This document shows positions 1-6,945 of a DNA stretch of 64,000 nt, in pieces. This stretch comes from Microtetraspora glauca (GTDB taxonomy: Bacteria > Actinomycetota > Actinomycetes > Streptomycetales > Streptomycetaceae). The notes beneath the pieces were generated by a model. The model was not told the origin of the DNA. It did no database searches and saw nothing but the letters and a program-made list of their open reading frames with translations. The translations under genes were made by a program, and so were the position numbers. Each line of letters starts with the position of its first letter. The first letter of the stretch is position 1. Location: contig JOFO01000004.1 of NCBI GenBank assembly GCA_000721275.1, positions 1 through 64,000 of the forward strand, written 5' to 3'.

Positions 1-401
1 GGTCCGCGCCGCGGGGACCCCGCCGGAGGCGGGGGAGGCGGGGGAGGCGGGTACGACGGGGGGCCGCCCGCCGCGGGGCGGGGGGTTCGCGACGGGGGGT
101 TCGCCGGCGGCGGGGGAGGCGGTGGCGGAGGCGCCTCGGTCAGCGGCGGCAGGACGGGACCCCCGGCCCGGAGGCGCGCGAGGGTCAGCTCGCGGCGCCG
201 GCGGGCGTCGGGGGTCTCGACGCGCTCGAAGGTGAGCACCCAGGTGTAGTAGCTCCCGGTCTCCGCCGTCAGGCGGTATCCGAGCGCGTGGGCGAGGGCT
301 GTGATCCGCCGGCGTCGAGCAGCCGGGTCTTCAGGGTGAGGCAGCCGCAGTTCGACGCGGCTCCGGTCGTCGAACCGCGCGCGCACCGCGTCGTCGTCCA
401 C
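1..401 (-). CDS. Hypothetical protein with proline-rich tail (3' end cut by window edge)
   Basis: A GTG start at 401 reads leftwards and is still open at base 1, giving at least 133 codons. GGAG lies a few bases upstream of the GTG. The first about 85 residues form a compact mixed charged/hydrophobic domain (VDDDAVRARFDDRSRVELRL near the start, then HALGYRLTAETGSYYTWVLTFER). A run of Pro/Gly/Ala follows, with stretches of eight consecutive prolines separated by Ser/Arg/Ala. On the DNA this tail is the G-rich, repetitive stretch at 1-140. The gene diverges from the YunG-like gene that starts near 477. I do not recognise the family. The Pro-rich tail could be an extended linker or cell-wall-spanning segment, but no membrane anchor lies inside the window. 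Confidence 0.6.
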   Translation of the reverse strand, partial: MDDDAVRARFDDRSRVELRLPHPEDPAARRRRITALAHALGYRLTAETGSYYTWVLTFERVETPDARRRRELTLARLRAGGPVLPPLTEAPPPPPPPPPANPPSRTPRPAAGGPPSYPPPPPPPPPAGSPRRG

Positions 402-476
402 CGCTCCACCCCTCTCCCGGCCGGCGCCCGGCCGGCGCCCTGACCGTCGCCCCGGCCGTTGTCGGTGCCTGGTGAC

Positions 477-899
477 ATGATCCCCGCCATGATGCCCTTC
501 CTTCTCTCCGACATCGAGCGGGCCGTGCGCAGCAGCTGGAGCGCCGAGACCTGCACCCCCGAGTACCGGTCCCGCTGGAGCGAGGACAACCCGGCACGGG
601 ACCAGTGCGGGGTGACCGCGATGGTGCTCAACGACCTCCTCGGCGGCGAACTGCTCCGCGGCGAGGTCCACGTCGACGGCGAGCGCGTGGACTACCACTG
701 GTGGAACCGCCTCGGCGCGGGCGTCGAGGTCGATCTGACGCGCGAGCAGTTCGGCCCCGAGGAGACCGTCACCGCCGGCATCGTCATCCCCCGGCCGCCC
801 GTCGCCCAGTGGTCCCGGCTCCACGAGGAGTACGCACTCCTCCGCCGGCGCGTCCTGGAAAGGCTCGGGGCAGGGGAGGGGGAGGAGGTGCCGGCGTGA
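477..899 (+). CDS. YunG-like protein
   Basis: About 140 residues. The pattern of an N-terminal helix (DIERAVRSSWSAETC), then a Cys-containing loop with DQCGVTAMVLNDLLGGELLRG, then HVDGERVDYHWWNRLGAGVEVDLTREQF, is what I know from the YunG family, whose biochemical role is not established. The Cys in DQCG followed by HWWN resembles a papain/transglutaminase-type Cys...His arrangement; a thiol-hydrolase-like fold is my inference. The start is uncertain: ATG at 477, 489 or 492 are all in frame, and 477 has only a weak GGTGA upstream. The stop overlaps the GTG of the next gene by four bases (GTGA), so the two are translationally coupled. Confidence 0.7.
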   Translation: MIPAMMPFLLSDIERAVRSSWSAETCTPEYRSRWSEDNPARDQCGVTAMVLNDLLGGELLRGEVHVDGERVDYHWWNRLGAGVEVDLTREQFGPEETVTAGIVIPRPPVAQWSRLHEEYALLRRRVLERLGAGEGEEVPA

Positions 900-1396
900 C
901 GTCCGCCGGGGTGCTCCTCGCCGACCTGCGCGCGGCCGTGGCGGAACTGGCCAGGCCCTCGCGCGTGTTCGTCGCGGCCGGGCGGTTCACCGAGCCGGAC
1001 CCCGATCTGCCCGAACTGGCGGAGCGGATCCGCGGCGTCCTGGCCGCGGTCGCGGCGGACGAGGCGTGGCGGCGGTTCGTCCCCGGTTACGTGCCGCCTC
1101 CCGTGCGGGAGATCTGCGCCGTGCTGGAACCGCTGGAGCCGGTCGAGGCGGCGCCGTTCCTGGCCCGGCTCGCGACGGTCGACCTGTACTGGCCGACCCA
1201 CCTGCACATGCCGGTCGACGCGGCCGAACGCGCGGCGGACCGGGTGGTCCGGCTGCTCGGGCCGGACGGCAGCTGGTGGACCAACCACGACGCCTCGTGC
1301 GGTGCCGTGACCGGGCTCACCGCGTTCTACGACAGCCTTCTCGCGGGGACGGACGGCACCCACTACGCCGTCGCCCTCCAGGTCGCTGACGACTGA
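896..1396 (+). CDS. Hypothetical protein coupled to the YunG-like gene
   Basis: 166 residues starting at GTG 896, which overlaps the stop of the preceding gene (GTGA). The frame stays open upstream of 896, but that part only shadows the preceding gene. The protein is mostly helical with alternating charged and hydrophobic residues. It has aromatic clusters (DLYWPTHLHMPVDAAERAADR, GSWWTNHDASCGAVTGLTAF) and ends ALQVADD. I see no signal peptide, transmembrane helix or known catalytic motif, and I do not recognise the family. The coupling suggests that it acts with or is titrated against the YunG-like protein. A strong palindrome directly after its stop terminates this gene and the convergent vWA gene. 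Confidence 0.6.
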   Translation: MTSAGVLLADLRAAVAELARPSRVFVAAGRFTEPDPDLPELAERIRGVLAAVAADEAWRRFVPGYVPPPVREICAVLEPLEPVEAAPFLARLATVDLYWPTHLHMPVDAAERAADRVVRLLGPDGSWWTNHDASCGAVTGLTAFYDSLLAGTDGTHYAVALQVADD

Positions 1397-1397
1397 C

Positions 1398-1437
1398 CGC
1401 ACGGCCGCTCACCGTCCGGACGGTGAGCGGCCGTGCG
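1398..1437. terminator. Bidirectional terminator, perfect palindrome
   Basis: Bases 1398-1417 and 1418-1437 are exact reverse complements (20 bp arms, no spacer; in RNA about 18 bp with a small loop). It sits between two convergent stops (1396 on + and 1446 on -), so one hairpin can serve both transcripts. There is no U-tract, which is common for actinomycete terminators. Confidence 0.85.
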
Positions 1438-1445
1438 CGGGGCGG

Positions 1446-2486
1446 TCAGTGCATCAGCAGCAGCCGCGACCTCGGCACGAGCTTGCGGTTGACGCTGGTG
1501 CTCTGGACGAAGATGGTGAACTCGGCGTTCTGGTCCGGCTTGACGCGGACCTCCTCGTCGGGCAGCCCGAGGAGGGCGCGCGCCTCAGGACCCGTGTAGA
1601 CGCGGTCGGTCTGCTTCTCCAGGACGGCGATCCGCTTGCGGGCCTGGATCTTCTCGGACTTGCTCAGCTGGTAGTAGGCGCAGCCGGTGCGGTACGTGTG
1701 CCCGGACTCGGTCACCCGGTCGCGGATCGCCACGGGATGCGGCACGTCGATCAGTTCGTAGCCGGACGGGTCGACCGGGGTGAGGCCGGCCGCCGCTATC
1801 GTCTTCTGGTTCACGGCCTCGGCGCCCACGGAGAACACCGCGCGCGAACCCCGGATGCCCTTGGTGCGGCCCACCATGAACTTCTCGGTGGCCTGCTGGA
1901 TGACCTGGCCGGCCTCCTCCAGGCCCTGGGTGCTCGTGGCGTCCCAGATGGCGACGTTGTCCTTCGGGAAGCCGCAGTTCATGGCCTCGCGGCGGCCCAT
2001 CTGGTCGGGCACCAGGACGGCCAGCGTCCAGTTGTCCTCCTGCTTCTCGATCATCTCGGCGACGGCGGCCACGAGCGCGCGCGGCTGCTTGCTCGGGGCG
2101 TCCGGGCAGCGGTGGCTGGCGTTCTCCTGGCCGTCCGTCAGGATGAACGTCAGGAAGCTGTGGTCGCCGTACAGCTGCGCGGTCTGCGCCAGCTCGCGCT
2201 GCGACTTCAGGGCCGCCGCCAGCAGCGCCGTCATCCCCCCGACCTGGTACATCTGCTTCAGGGACGGCATGCGCAGCACGTCCTTGTCGTAGATGACGCA
2301 CTGCACCCTGTCCGCGAACACGTACACGGTGACGCGGGTCTCCTGGTCCAGCTCCCGCGAGCGGCGGGCGAGGTACGCGATCTGCTGGTCGGCGACCTCG
2401 ACGACCTTGCTCCGCAGGTGCGACATGGACGAGCTCGCGTCCAGCACGAGGGCGACGTGATTGATGTAGTTCTGGGAAACGGACAC
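1446..2486 (-). CDS. von Willebrand factor type A domain protein
   Basis: 346 residues. The N-terminus begins a VWA fold almost at once: HVALVLDASSSM supplies the DxSxS metal-ion-dependent adhesion site at about residues 16-20. A conserved Thr lies in VGGMTALLAAL (about 85-90) and a third-motif Asp in FILTDGQENASH (about 115-125), so the MIDAS looks complete. The C-terminal third (about 220-346) is an unassigned region rich in basic residues and ends FVQSTSVNRKLVPRSRLLLMH. There is no signal peptide, so the protein is likely cytoplasmic and mediates metal-dependent protein-protein contacts, as in TerY-like or chelatase-type VWA proteins. No AAA+ or ter gene is nearby, so the partner is unknown. 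Confidence 0.85.
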   Translation of the reverse strand: MSVSQNYINHVALVLDASSSMSHLRSKVVEVADQQIAYLARRSRELDQETRVTVYVFADRVQCVIYDKDVLRMPSLKQMYQVGGMTALLAAALKSQRELAQTAQLYGDHSFLTFILTDGQENASHRCPDAPSKQPRALVAAVAEMIEKQEDNWTLAVLVPDQMGRREAMNCGFPKDNVAIWDATSTQGLEEAGQVIQQATEKFMVGRTKGIRGSRAVFSVGAEAVNQKTIAAAGLTPVDPSGYELIDVPHPVAIRDRVTESGHTYRTGCAYYQLSKSEKIQARKRIAVLEKQTDRVYTGPEARALLGLPDEEVRVKPDQNAEFTIFVQSTSVNRKLVPRSRLLLMH

Positions 2487-2617
2487 GGCGAAACTCCCCG
2501 TCTTTTCTGCCGGCTTGATGGTCCTACCGTCTCACCCGCCACTGACAGTCGACCGAGCCCGGAACGGCCCCCACCGCCTGCCGCCCCAGACGGCCGGAGA
2601 ACCGGCGTGACCGCCCG

Positions 2618-2920
2618 TCAGACGGGAAACGAGGCCTGGAAGGCCAGGCGGCGCCCCGCGTCCGCCCCGAGCCGGCCGAGCAGGTCGTCGAGCGCCAGGA
2701 ACTCCTCCCACGGCTCCCGCCTCGTGCGCCGACCCCGGCCTGAAGCTCCTCGGGGTGCAGCACCTTCCCCACGTCGTGCGTGGCCGCCCCGAAGAGCACC
2801 GTGCCCCGGTCGAACCCCAGTCCCGGATACCGCCGCCCCCCAGTCCACCAGCTCGACGGCGACATCGTGCACGGCCCGCAGATGCGCCGCCGGGCATGGC
2901 GGCGCACCTAACTCTCGCAA
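2618..2920 (-). pseudogene. Degenerate HD-domain phosphohydrolase gene
   Basis: Pieces of one protein lie in two different frames. From 2920 the first frame gives AAHLRAVHDVAVELVDW. A shifted frame then gives FDRGTVLFGAATHDVGK followed by VLHPEEL, which carries the His-Asp dyad of HD hydrolases (THDVGK). The first frame returns with EEFLALDDLLGRLGADAGRR and then LAFQASFPV just before 2618. The segment that should lie between the HD dyad and the C-terminal helix, with the later metal ligands, is almost entirely missing. At least two frameshifts plus an internal deletion make this a non-functional remnant. Intact relatives in Streptomyces are, from memory, about 190-200 residues. It lies between the vWA gene and the thrS-like gene. 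Confidence 0.8.
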
Positions 2921-2988
2921 TATCAGGGCTACTTCGCCCCGACGCTACCCCACACCGGCCACGGGGCGAGCGGCACGCCGGGGCGGGC

Positions 2989-4242
2989 TCAGTCGTCCCA
3001 CAGCTCGGTGCGGTGGGCCCTGACGAGCGCGCCGATCCGGGCGAGCGCGTCCTCCACGGCGAGCGGGCCCGGCCGCCGCCCGTCCCGGAGCCGCAGCGAC
3101 AGACGGCCCGCCGCGGTCTCCTGCGCGCCGAGCACGGCCTGGTACGGCACCAGGCGGGCCGCCCGGACGCGGGCGCCCAGGCTGCCGCGCTCCGGCGCAG
3201 CGACCTCGGCGCGCAGCCCCAGGGCGGCGCAGCGGTCGGCGAGCGCGAGGGCGGCGGGGACCTCCGCGTCGGAGACGGGCAGGATCGCCAGCTGGGTCGG
3301 CGCGAGCCACGCGGGGAACGCGCCGCCGTGCCGCTCGACGAGGTGGGCGACGGCACGTTCCACGCTGCCGACGATGCTGCGGTGGACCATGACCGGCCGG
3401 TGCCGGGCGCCGTCCGCGCCGACGTACCGCAGATCGAACCGCTCGGGCTGGTGGAAGTCGACCTGGACGGTGGAGAGGGTGGACTCCCTGCCCGCCGCGT
3501 CCCGCACCTGCACGTCGATCTTGGGCCCGTAGAACGCGGCCTCCCCCTCGGCCGCCTCGTACGGCAGCCCCGACCGGTCGAGCGCGTCGGTCAGCAGCGC
3601 GGCCGACCGGCGCCACAGGTCGGGCGCGTCGACGTACTTGCCGCCCGGACCGGGCAGCGAGAGCCGGTACCGGGCGGGGACGACGCCCAGCGCCTCGTAC
3701 GCCCTCCGGATCATCCCCAGCGCCGCCCGCGCCTCGTCGGCGACCTGCTCGACGGTGCAGAAGATGTGCGCGTCGTTCAGCTGGATGGCCCGCACCCGGG
3801 TCAGCCCGCCGAGCACTCCGGAGAGTTCGGAGCGGTACATGCCGCCGAGTTCCGCGATCCGCAGCGGCAGCTCACGGTAACTGCGTGCCCGGGAACGGTA
3901 GATGAGCGCGTGGTGCGGGCACAGGCTGGGCCGCAGCACGACCTGCTCGCCGCCGAGCTCCATCGGCGGGAACATGTCGTCGCGGTAGTGCGCCCAGTGG
4001 CCCGAGATCTCGTACAGCTCCCGTTTGCCGAGCACGGGCGAGTACACGTGCCGGTACCCGGCGCGCCGCTCGGCCTCGCGGATGTACTCCTCCAGGGCGT
4101 GCCGGACGGCGGCGCCGTCCGGCAGCCAGTACGGCAGGCCGGCGCCGATCAGCGGGTCGGTGTCGAACAGGTCCAGCTCGCGGCCGAGCCTGCGGTGATC
4201 GTGCCGGGACTGGGACGGGGACGGGGACTGCGGCTCGTACAT
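2989..4242 (-). CDS. thrS: Short threonyl-tRNA synthetase paralogue (no TGS or editing domain)
   Basis: 417 residues from ATG 4242 (GAGGAG eight bases upstream). It has only the class II catalytic core and anticodon-binding domain of ThrRS. The TGS and editing domains of full-length enzymes (about 640 residues) are absent. The three zinc ligands that recognise threonine are in place: Cys in LRPSLCPHHAL, His in LNDAHIFCT, and His within motif 3, PVMVHRSIVGSVERAVAHL. Other core signatures are EGEAAFYGPKIDVQV and AFPAWLAPTQLAILPV. It should charge tRNA-Thr in the cytoplasm but cannot clear Ser-tRNA-Thr in cis. The gene sits behind a leader peptide with consecutive Thr codons and a terminator hairpin. 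Duplicate ThrRSs can serve as stress or antibiotic-resistance copies; no linked antibiotic cluster is visible here, so the reason for the copy is open. Confidence 0.92.
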   Translation of the reverse strand: MYEPQSPSPSQSRHDHRRLGRELDLFDTDPLIGAGLPYWLPDGAAVRHALEEYIREAERRAGYRHVYSPVLGKRELYEISGHWAHYRDDMFPPMELGGEQVVLRPSLCPHHALIYRSRARSYRELPLRIAELGGMYRSELSGVLGGLTRVRAIQLNDAHIFCTVEQVADEARAALGMIRRAYEALGVVPARYRLSLPGPGGKYVDAPDLWRRSAALLTDALDRSGLPYEAAEGEAAFYGPKIDVQVRDAAGRESTLSTVQVDFHQPERFDLRYVGADGARHRPVMVHRSIVGSVERAVAHLVERHGGAFPAWLAPTQLAILPVSDAEVPAALALADRCAALGLRAEVAAPERGSLGARVRAARLVPYQAVLGAQETAAGRLSLRLRDGRRPGPLAVEDALARIGALVRAHRTELWDD

Positions 4243-4283
4243 GGGGTGGTCTCCTCGCGTTGGGCGGGCGAGTGACCGCAGCG

Positions 4284-4315
4284 CGAAGCCCCGGGGCACT
4301 CGCCCCGGGGCTTCG
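4284..4315 (-). terminator. Attenuator hairpin in the thrS-paralogue leader
   Basis: Bases 4284-4297 and 4302-4315 are perfectly complementary (14 bp, almost all G-C) around a 4-base loop. The hairpin lies between the stop of the Thr leader peptide (4330) and the thrS start (4242), on the same strand. It is the expected terminator half of a transcription-attenuation device. There is no strong U-run after it. Confidence 0.8.
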
Positions 4316-4329
4316 GACTGAGACAACGG

Positions 4330-4380
4330 TCAGCGCGCCGGGACACTCTCCGGCGTCGTCGTCACAGCGGCTGGCTTCAT
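4330..4380 (-). CDS. Threonine leader peptide of the thrS-paralogue attenuator
   Basis: A 16-codon frame, ATG 4380 to TGA 4330, encodes MKPAAVTTTPESVPAR. Three consecutive ACG threonine codons (4354-4362) sit just upstream of a 14-bp terminator hairpin, and the structural gene is a threonyl-tRNA synthetase. This is the classic layout of ribosome-mediated attenuation: when charged tRNA-Thr is short, the ribosome stalls on the Thr codons and the terminator is disfavoured. No Shine-Dalgarno sequence precedes the ATG. The -10-like box 7 bases upstream suggests a leaderless transcript, as is common for actinomycete leader peptides. The codon content and placement are seen directly; the regulatory reading is inference. 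Confidence 0.75.
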   Translation of the reverse strand: MKPAAVTTTPESVPAR

Positions 4381-4387
4381 ACGGGAG

Positions 4388-4393
4388 ACGCTA
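4388..4393 (-). promoter_or_regulatory. Candidate -10 box for a leaderless thr leader transcript
   Basis: Read on the minus strand, TAGCGT matches the TANNNT pattern of Streptomyces vegetative promoters and is 7 bases from the leader ATG. That would put the transcription start at or next to the A of the ATG. No convincing -35 is visible 17-18 bases further upstream (GATGCC at best). Confidence 0.4.
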
Positions 4394-4462
4394 ACAGGGG
4401 CGGACGGGGCGGGGCATCTCGATTTCGCCACCACCGCCGCCGCGCTCCCAAGCGGCCCGTGG

Positions 4463-5698
4463 TCACTGCGGGGCGTCGAGCCCTTCCACGTCGATGCCGG
4501 GCTCCCCTTCGCCGAACTCGCCGGGGAACTCCTCGTCGAATTCCTCGTCGGCCGGCGCCATCGCGCCGGTGAAGCCGCCCATCATCTCGTCGACGCTCAC
4601 CTCGGTGGCGCCGGCGGGCGCGACCGGCGTGACTGCCGAGCTCAGCTTCAGCGAGAGACCGATCTTCTCGACCTTCGTGTCCCCGGTGAGCGGGGCGAGG
4701 TCGACGTACACCTCCTTCAGCTCGCCGTTCTTGAGCGTGAAGTCGGCCTTCACCTTGCTGTCGGGAGCGTCCTTCAGGTCACTCGCCGACGGCAGCTCGA
4801 CACCGGGCGGCAGCTCCTTCGAGAGCGGGCGGATCTCGTCGACGAGGTCCGTGATCAGCGTGCGGAACGGCGCCGTGGCCGAGATCCGCTCGGTGCCGTC
4901 CCCGCCCCCGGCGGTCGCGAAGTCCACGTCGCGGGCGACGACGTCGCGCAGCGCCTCCAGGAGCTTCTTCTGGGTCTCGGCGTCGAGCGTCGGCGCGGGC
5001 GACGGGGTGCCACCCGCCGCCTCGCCACCCGGCGCGGCGCCGTCGCCCGCCGCAGCGCCGCTACCCGCCGCCTCGCCGTCCACCGTCGCGGACAGCTCCT
5101 CGCTCGCCTTCTCCAGCTTCGCGGTGTCGAACTTGACCCACTCGCCCTGCAGCGCCTTCTTGAACGCACCCGCCTCGGGCGGCAGTTCGTCCGCCGACGG
5201 CATGGGCACGGACATGGACGAGCTGATCTCCTCGACGTCGGCCCGCAGGTAGGTGTAGGCGCCGACCTCGCGGTACTCGAAGAGGTCGCCCTTGTCGGTG
5301 CTGACCTTCATCGCCGTGCCGACGAAGTCCTGCTCGCCGGACTCGCCCAGCGGCTTCTTCGACTCCACGGTGAAGCTGATCTTCACGTCGCTGATCAGCT
5401 CGGCGGCCTCGTCCGGGATCTCCTCGCCGGGCTCGGGGTCGGAGGCGGCGTCCATCTCCTTGAGCGTGCGGGCGTCGACGTCCAGGTCCAGTTCGAAGGA
5501 GAGGGACTTCGCCTGCCCCAGCTTCTCGAACGCCTGGTCGAGCTTCTTCCCGGCTGACAGCTGCTCGACCGTCCCGCAGGCGGCCGAACCCGCCAGGACG
5601 GCGCCGACGACGGCGGTGGCGGTGAGGGTCTTGCGTATGGCGGTGATGGTGGTCTCCTCGGTGCGTCCGATCACGACGTGATCACCAAGGAGACTCAC
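4463..5698 (-). CDS. Secreted lipoprotein of unknown function (start codon uncertain)
   Basis: A signal peptide (IRKTLTATAVVGAVLAGSAAC) ends in a lipobox-like SAAC, so the mature protein should be lipid-anchored outside the membrane. The about 375-residue body is acidic, with repeated beta-strand-like segments (ISFTVESKKPLGESGEQDF, DLFEYREVGAYTYLRADVEE). An Ala/Gly/Pro-rich low-complexity linker lies near the middle and an acidic tail (EEFDEEFPGEFGEGEPGIDV) at the end. The general build recalls LppX/LprG-type or DUF6612-like actinobacterial lipoproteins, but I cannot assign a family. The open frame reaches GTG 5698, with another GTG at 5674. The best ribosome site, GAGGAG at 5654-5659, sits six bases before an ATC codon (5647), and that start would give a normal-length signal peptide. 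Confidence 0.8.
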   Translation of the reverse strand: MSLLGDHVVIGRTEETTITAIRKTLTATAVVGAVLAGSAACGTVEQLSAGKKLDQAFEKLGQAKSLSFELDLDVDARTLKEMDAASDPEPGEEIPDEAAELISDVKISFTVESKKPLGESGEQDFVGTAMKVSTDKGDLFEYREVGAYTYLRADVEEISSSMSVPMPSADELPPEAGAFKKALQGEWVKFDTAKLEKASEELSATVDGEAAGSGAAAGDGAAPGGEAAGGTPSPAPTLDAETQKKLLEALRDVVARDVDFATAGGGDGTERISATAPFRTLITDLVDEIRPLSKELPPGVELPSASDLKDAPDSKVKADFTLKNGELKEVYVDLAPLTGDTKVEKIGLSLKLSSAVTPVAPAGATEVSVDEMMGGFTGAMAPADEEFDEEFPGEFGEGEPGIDVEGLDAPQ

Positions 5699-5740
5699 AG
5701 GGCCCGCACAGGGTTGTACGGGCGGGCGGACGACTTCCGG

Positions 5741-6283
5741 TCAGTCCCGGGGAGCGGTCAGCGCGCCGAACCACTGCTCGGCGCCGTACTCCTCGAACCG
5801 CTCGACCTCGGTGAAGCCCAGCTTCGCCGCGAGGCGCATCGCGCGCTCGTTGGCGGTCTGCGTGGAGAGCACCACCGGCTCGCCGGGCAGCGTGGCGGCG
5901 TACCAGTCGAGCACCGCCGCGCACGCCTCGGCGGCGTATCCCTGCCCCCACGCGGCCGGCAGGAACAGATAGCCGAGTTCGGCCTCGCTGCCCTCCGGAC
6001 GGACGTGGCCGCGCCGCTCCGCGCCGCGCCGGTCGAGCGTGATGATCCCGATCATGAGGTCGTCGCGGGTCACGACGAAGACGCCGGGCCGCTGCCCGGG
6101 CACCTCGGGTACGGCGCGCTCCAGCTCGTCGCGCGGCCGGGCGCCGCCGACGTACGTGCCGACCTCGGGCGAGGCGAAGAGCTCGACGAACGCGGCCCGG
6201 TCACGGGCCTCGGACGCGCGGAGCACGAGCCGCTCCGTGACGAGCGGGGCGGGCGGCCAGGTGTCAGGTCCCAGTTCGGTCAT
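5741..6283 (-). CDS. GNAT-family N-acetyltransferase (RimJ/RimL type)
   Basis: 180 residues. The N-terminus LVTERLVLRASEARDRAAF is typical of the RimJ/RimL subgroup of GNAT enzymes. The acetyl-CoA loop appears as AAWGQGYAAEACAAVLDW (the GxGxxA-type signature), and the C-terminal strand-helix ANERAMRLAAKLGFTEVERF is also diagnostic. It should transfer an acetyl group from acetyl-CoA to an amine, perhaps a protein N-terminus or a small molecule; the substrate cannot be read from sequence. ATG 6283 is chosen because the GNAT fold begins about 15 residues later. The ribosome site is weak. It is a single-gene unit between the lipoprotein gene and the divergent membrane gene at 6470. Confidence 0.9.
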   Translation of the reverse strand: MTELGPDTWPPAPLVTERLVLRASEARDRAAFVELFASPEVGTYVGGARPRDELERAVPEVPGQRPGVFVVTRDDLMIGIITLDRRGAERRGHVRPEGSEAELGYLFLPAAWGQGYAAEACAAVLDWYAATLPGEPVVLSTQTANERAMRLAAKLGFTEVERFEEYGAEQWFGALTAPRD

Positions 6284-6469
6284 GACGCGCAACCTACCGG
6301 ACGCTCCCACGGCCCTCCAGATACCGGCGGTCGGCCTCGCGGTCCACCCCGCCGGGCCCGGTGCGGGCCGCGTCAGAGTGCATCGCCCGTTCATCCCCGC
6401 GTCGCCCACCGGTGACCGTCCGACGCGAGAGTCCGTCGGGACTCGCAAAGATCGTTTCGGGGAGGAAAC

Positions 6470-6916
6470 GTGAATGCGGCAAAGGTAGTTGCTCCCGGTC
6501 TCGCCCGTCGAGTCGCCCTGACCGTCGCGCTGCCGGCCCTGGCGGCCCAGGCGTTCCTGACCGCCGCCTACTTCCTGTGGTTCGTCCCGGTCCTCTCCGG
6601 CGGGACCGGCCCGGCGGGCGGCGAGGCGTCCGCGGGCGGTTCCGCCGTGCCCGCGCTCCTGTCCGTCGTGGCCGGCGCCGCTACCGGTGCGCTGAACGTC
6701 TGGAGCCTGCGCGGCCTGACGCGGGCCCTGAGAGGGGGCGTGCCGGCGACCCGGCCGTTCCTCGTCGGGGCCGTCGCACAACTCCTCGTCCTGGCCGGCG
6801 CGTGGGTGATCGACCTGACGCCACTGGTGGCGACCGCGGCACTGTCGCTGCCCCTCCTGCTCGCGGGGTTCGTGGTGGAGCGCCTGGCGAACGGGCGCCC
6901 GGGAGAGGGGGCGTGA
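6470..6916 (+). CDS. Small four-helix membrane protein
   Basis: 148 residues from GTG 6470, with GGGGAGGAAAC just upstream. Four hydrophobic helices are visible: about 14-41 (VALTVALPALAAQAFLTAAY and on), 61-81, 98-117 and 119-139. A Gly/Ala-rich loop lies after the first helix and a short basic start before it. There are no catalytic or transport motifs and I do not recognise the family. It ends 29 bases before the GTG of the downstream kinase on the same strand, so the two may be co-transcribed, but nothing ties their functions together. Confidence 0.7.
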   Translation: MNAAKVVAPGLARRVALTVALPALAAQAFLTAAYFLWFVPVLSGGTGPAGGEASAGGSAVPALLSVVAGAATGALNVWSLRGLTRALRGGVPATRPFLVGAVAQLLVLAGAWVIDLTPLVATAALSLPLLLAGFVVERLANGRPGEGA

Positions 6917-6945
6917 CGCTTGACGGCAGAACCTAGAGTGGGCCC

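Noticed and set aside
605..895. Longer N-terminus for the gene ending at 1396
   Set aside because: The frame is open but overlaps the YunG-like gene out of phase and reads as Arg/Pro-rich noise. GTG 896 with the GTGA overlap is the natural start.
2989..4242. Self-resistance ThrRS of a borrelidin- or obafluorin-type cluster
   Set aside because: No genes for such a compound are near, and the orphan cluster is 40 kb away with no shared features. The attenuator fits amino-acid starvation control instead.
4242..4380. T-box riboswitch ahead of the thrS paralogue
   Set aside because: I see no T-box sequence or Stem I elements. The Thr-codon leader peptide and hairpin explain the leader better.
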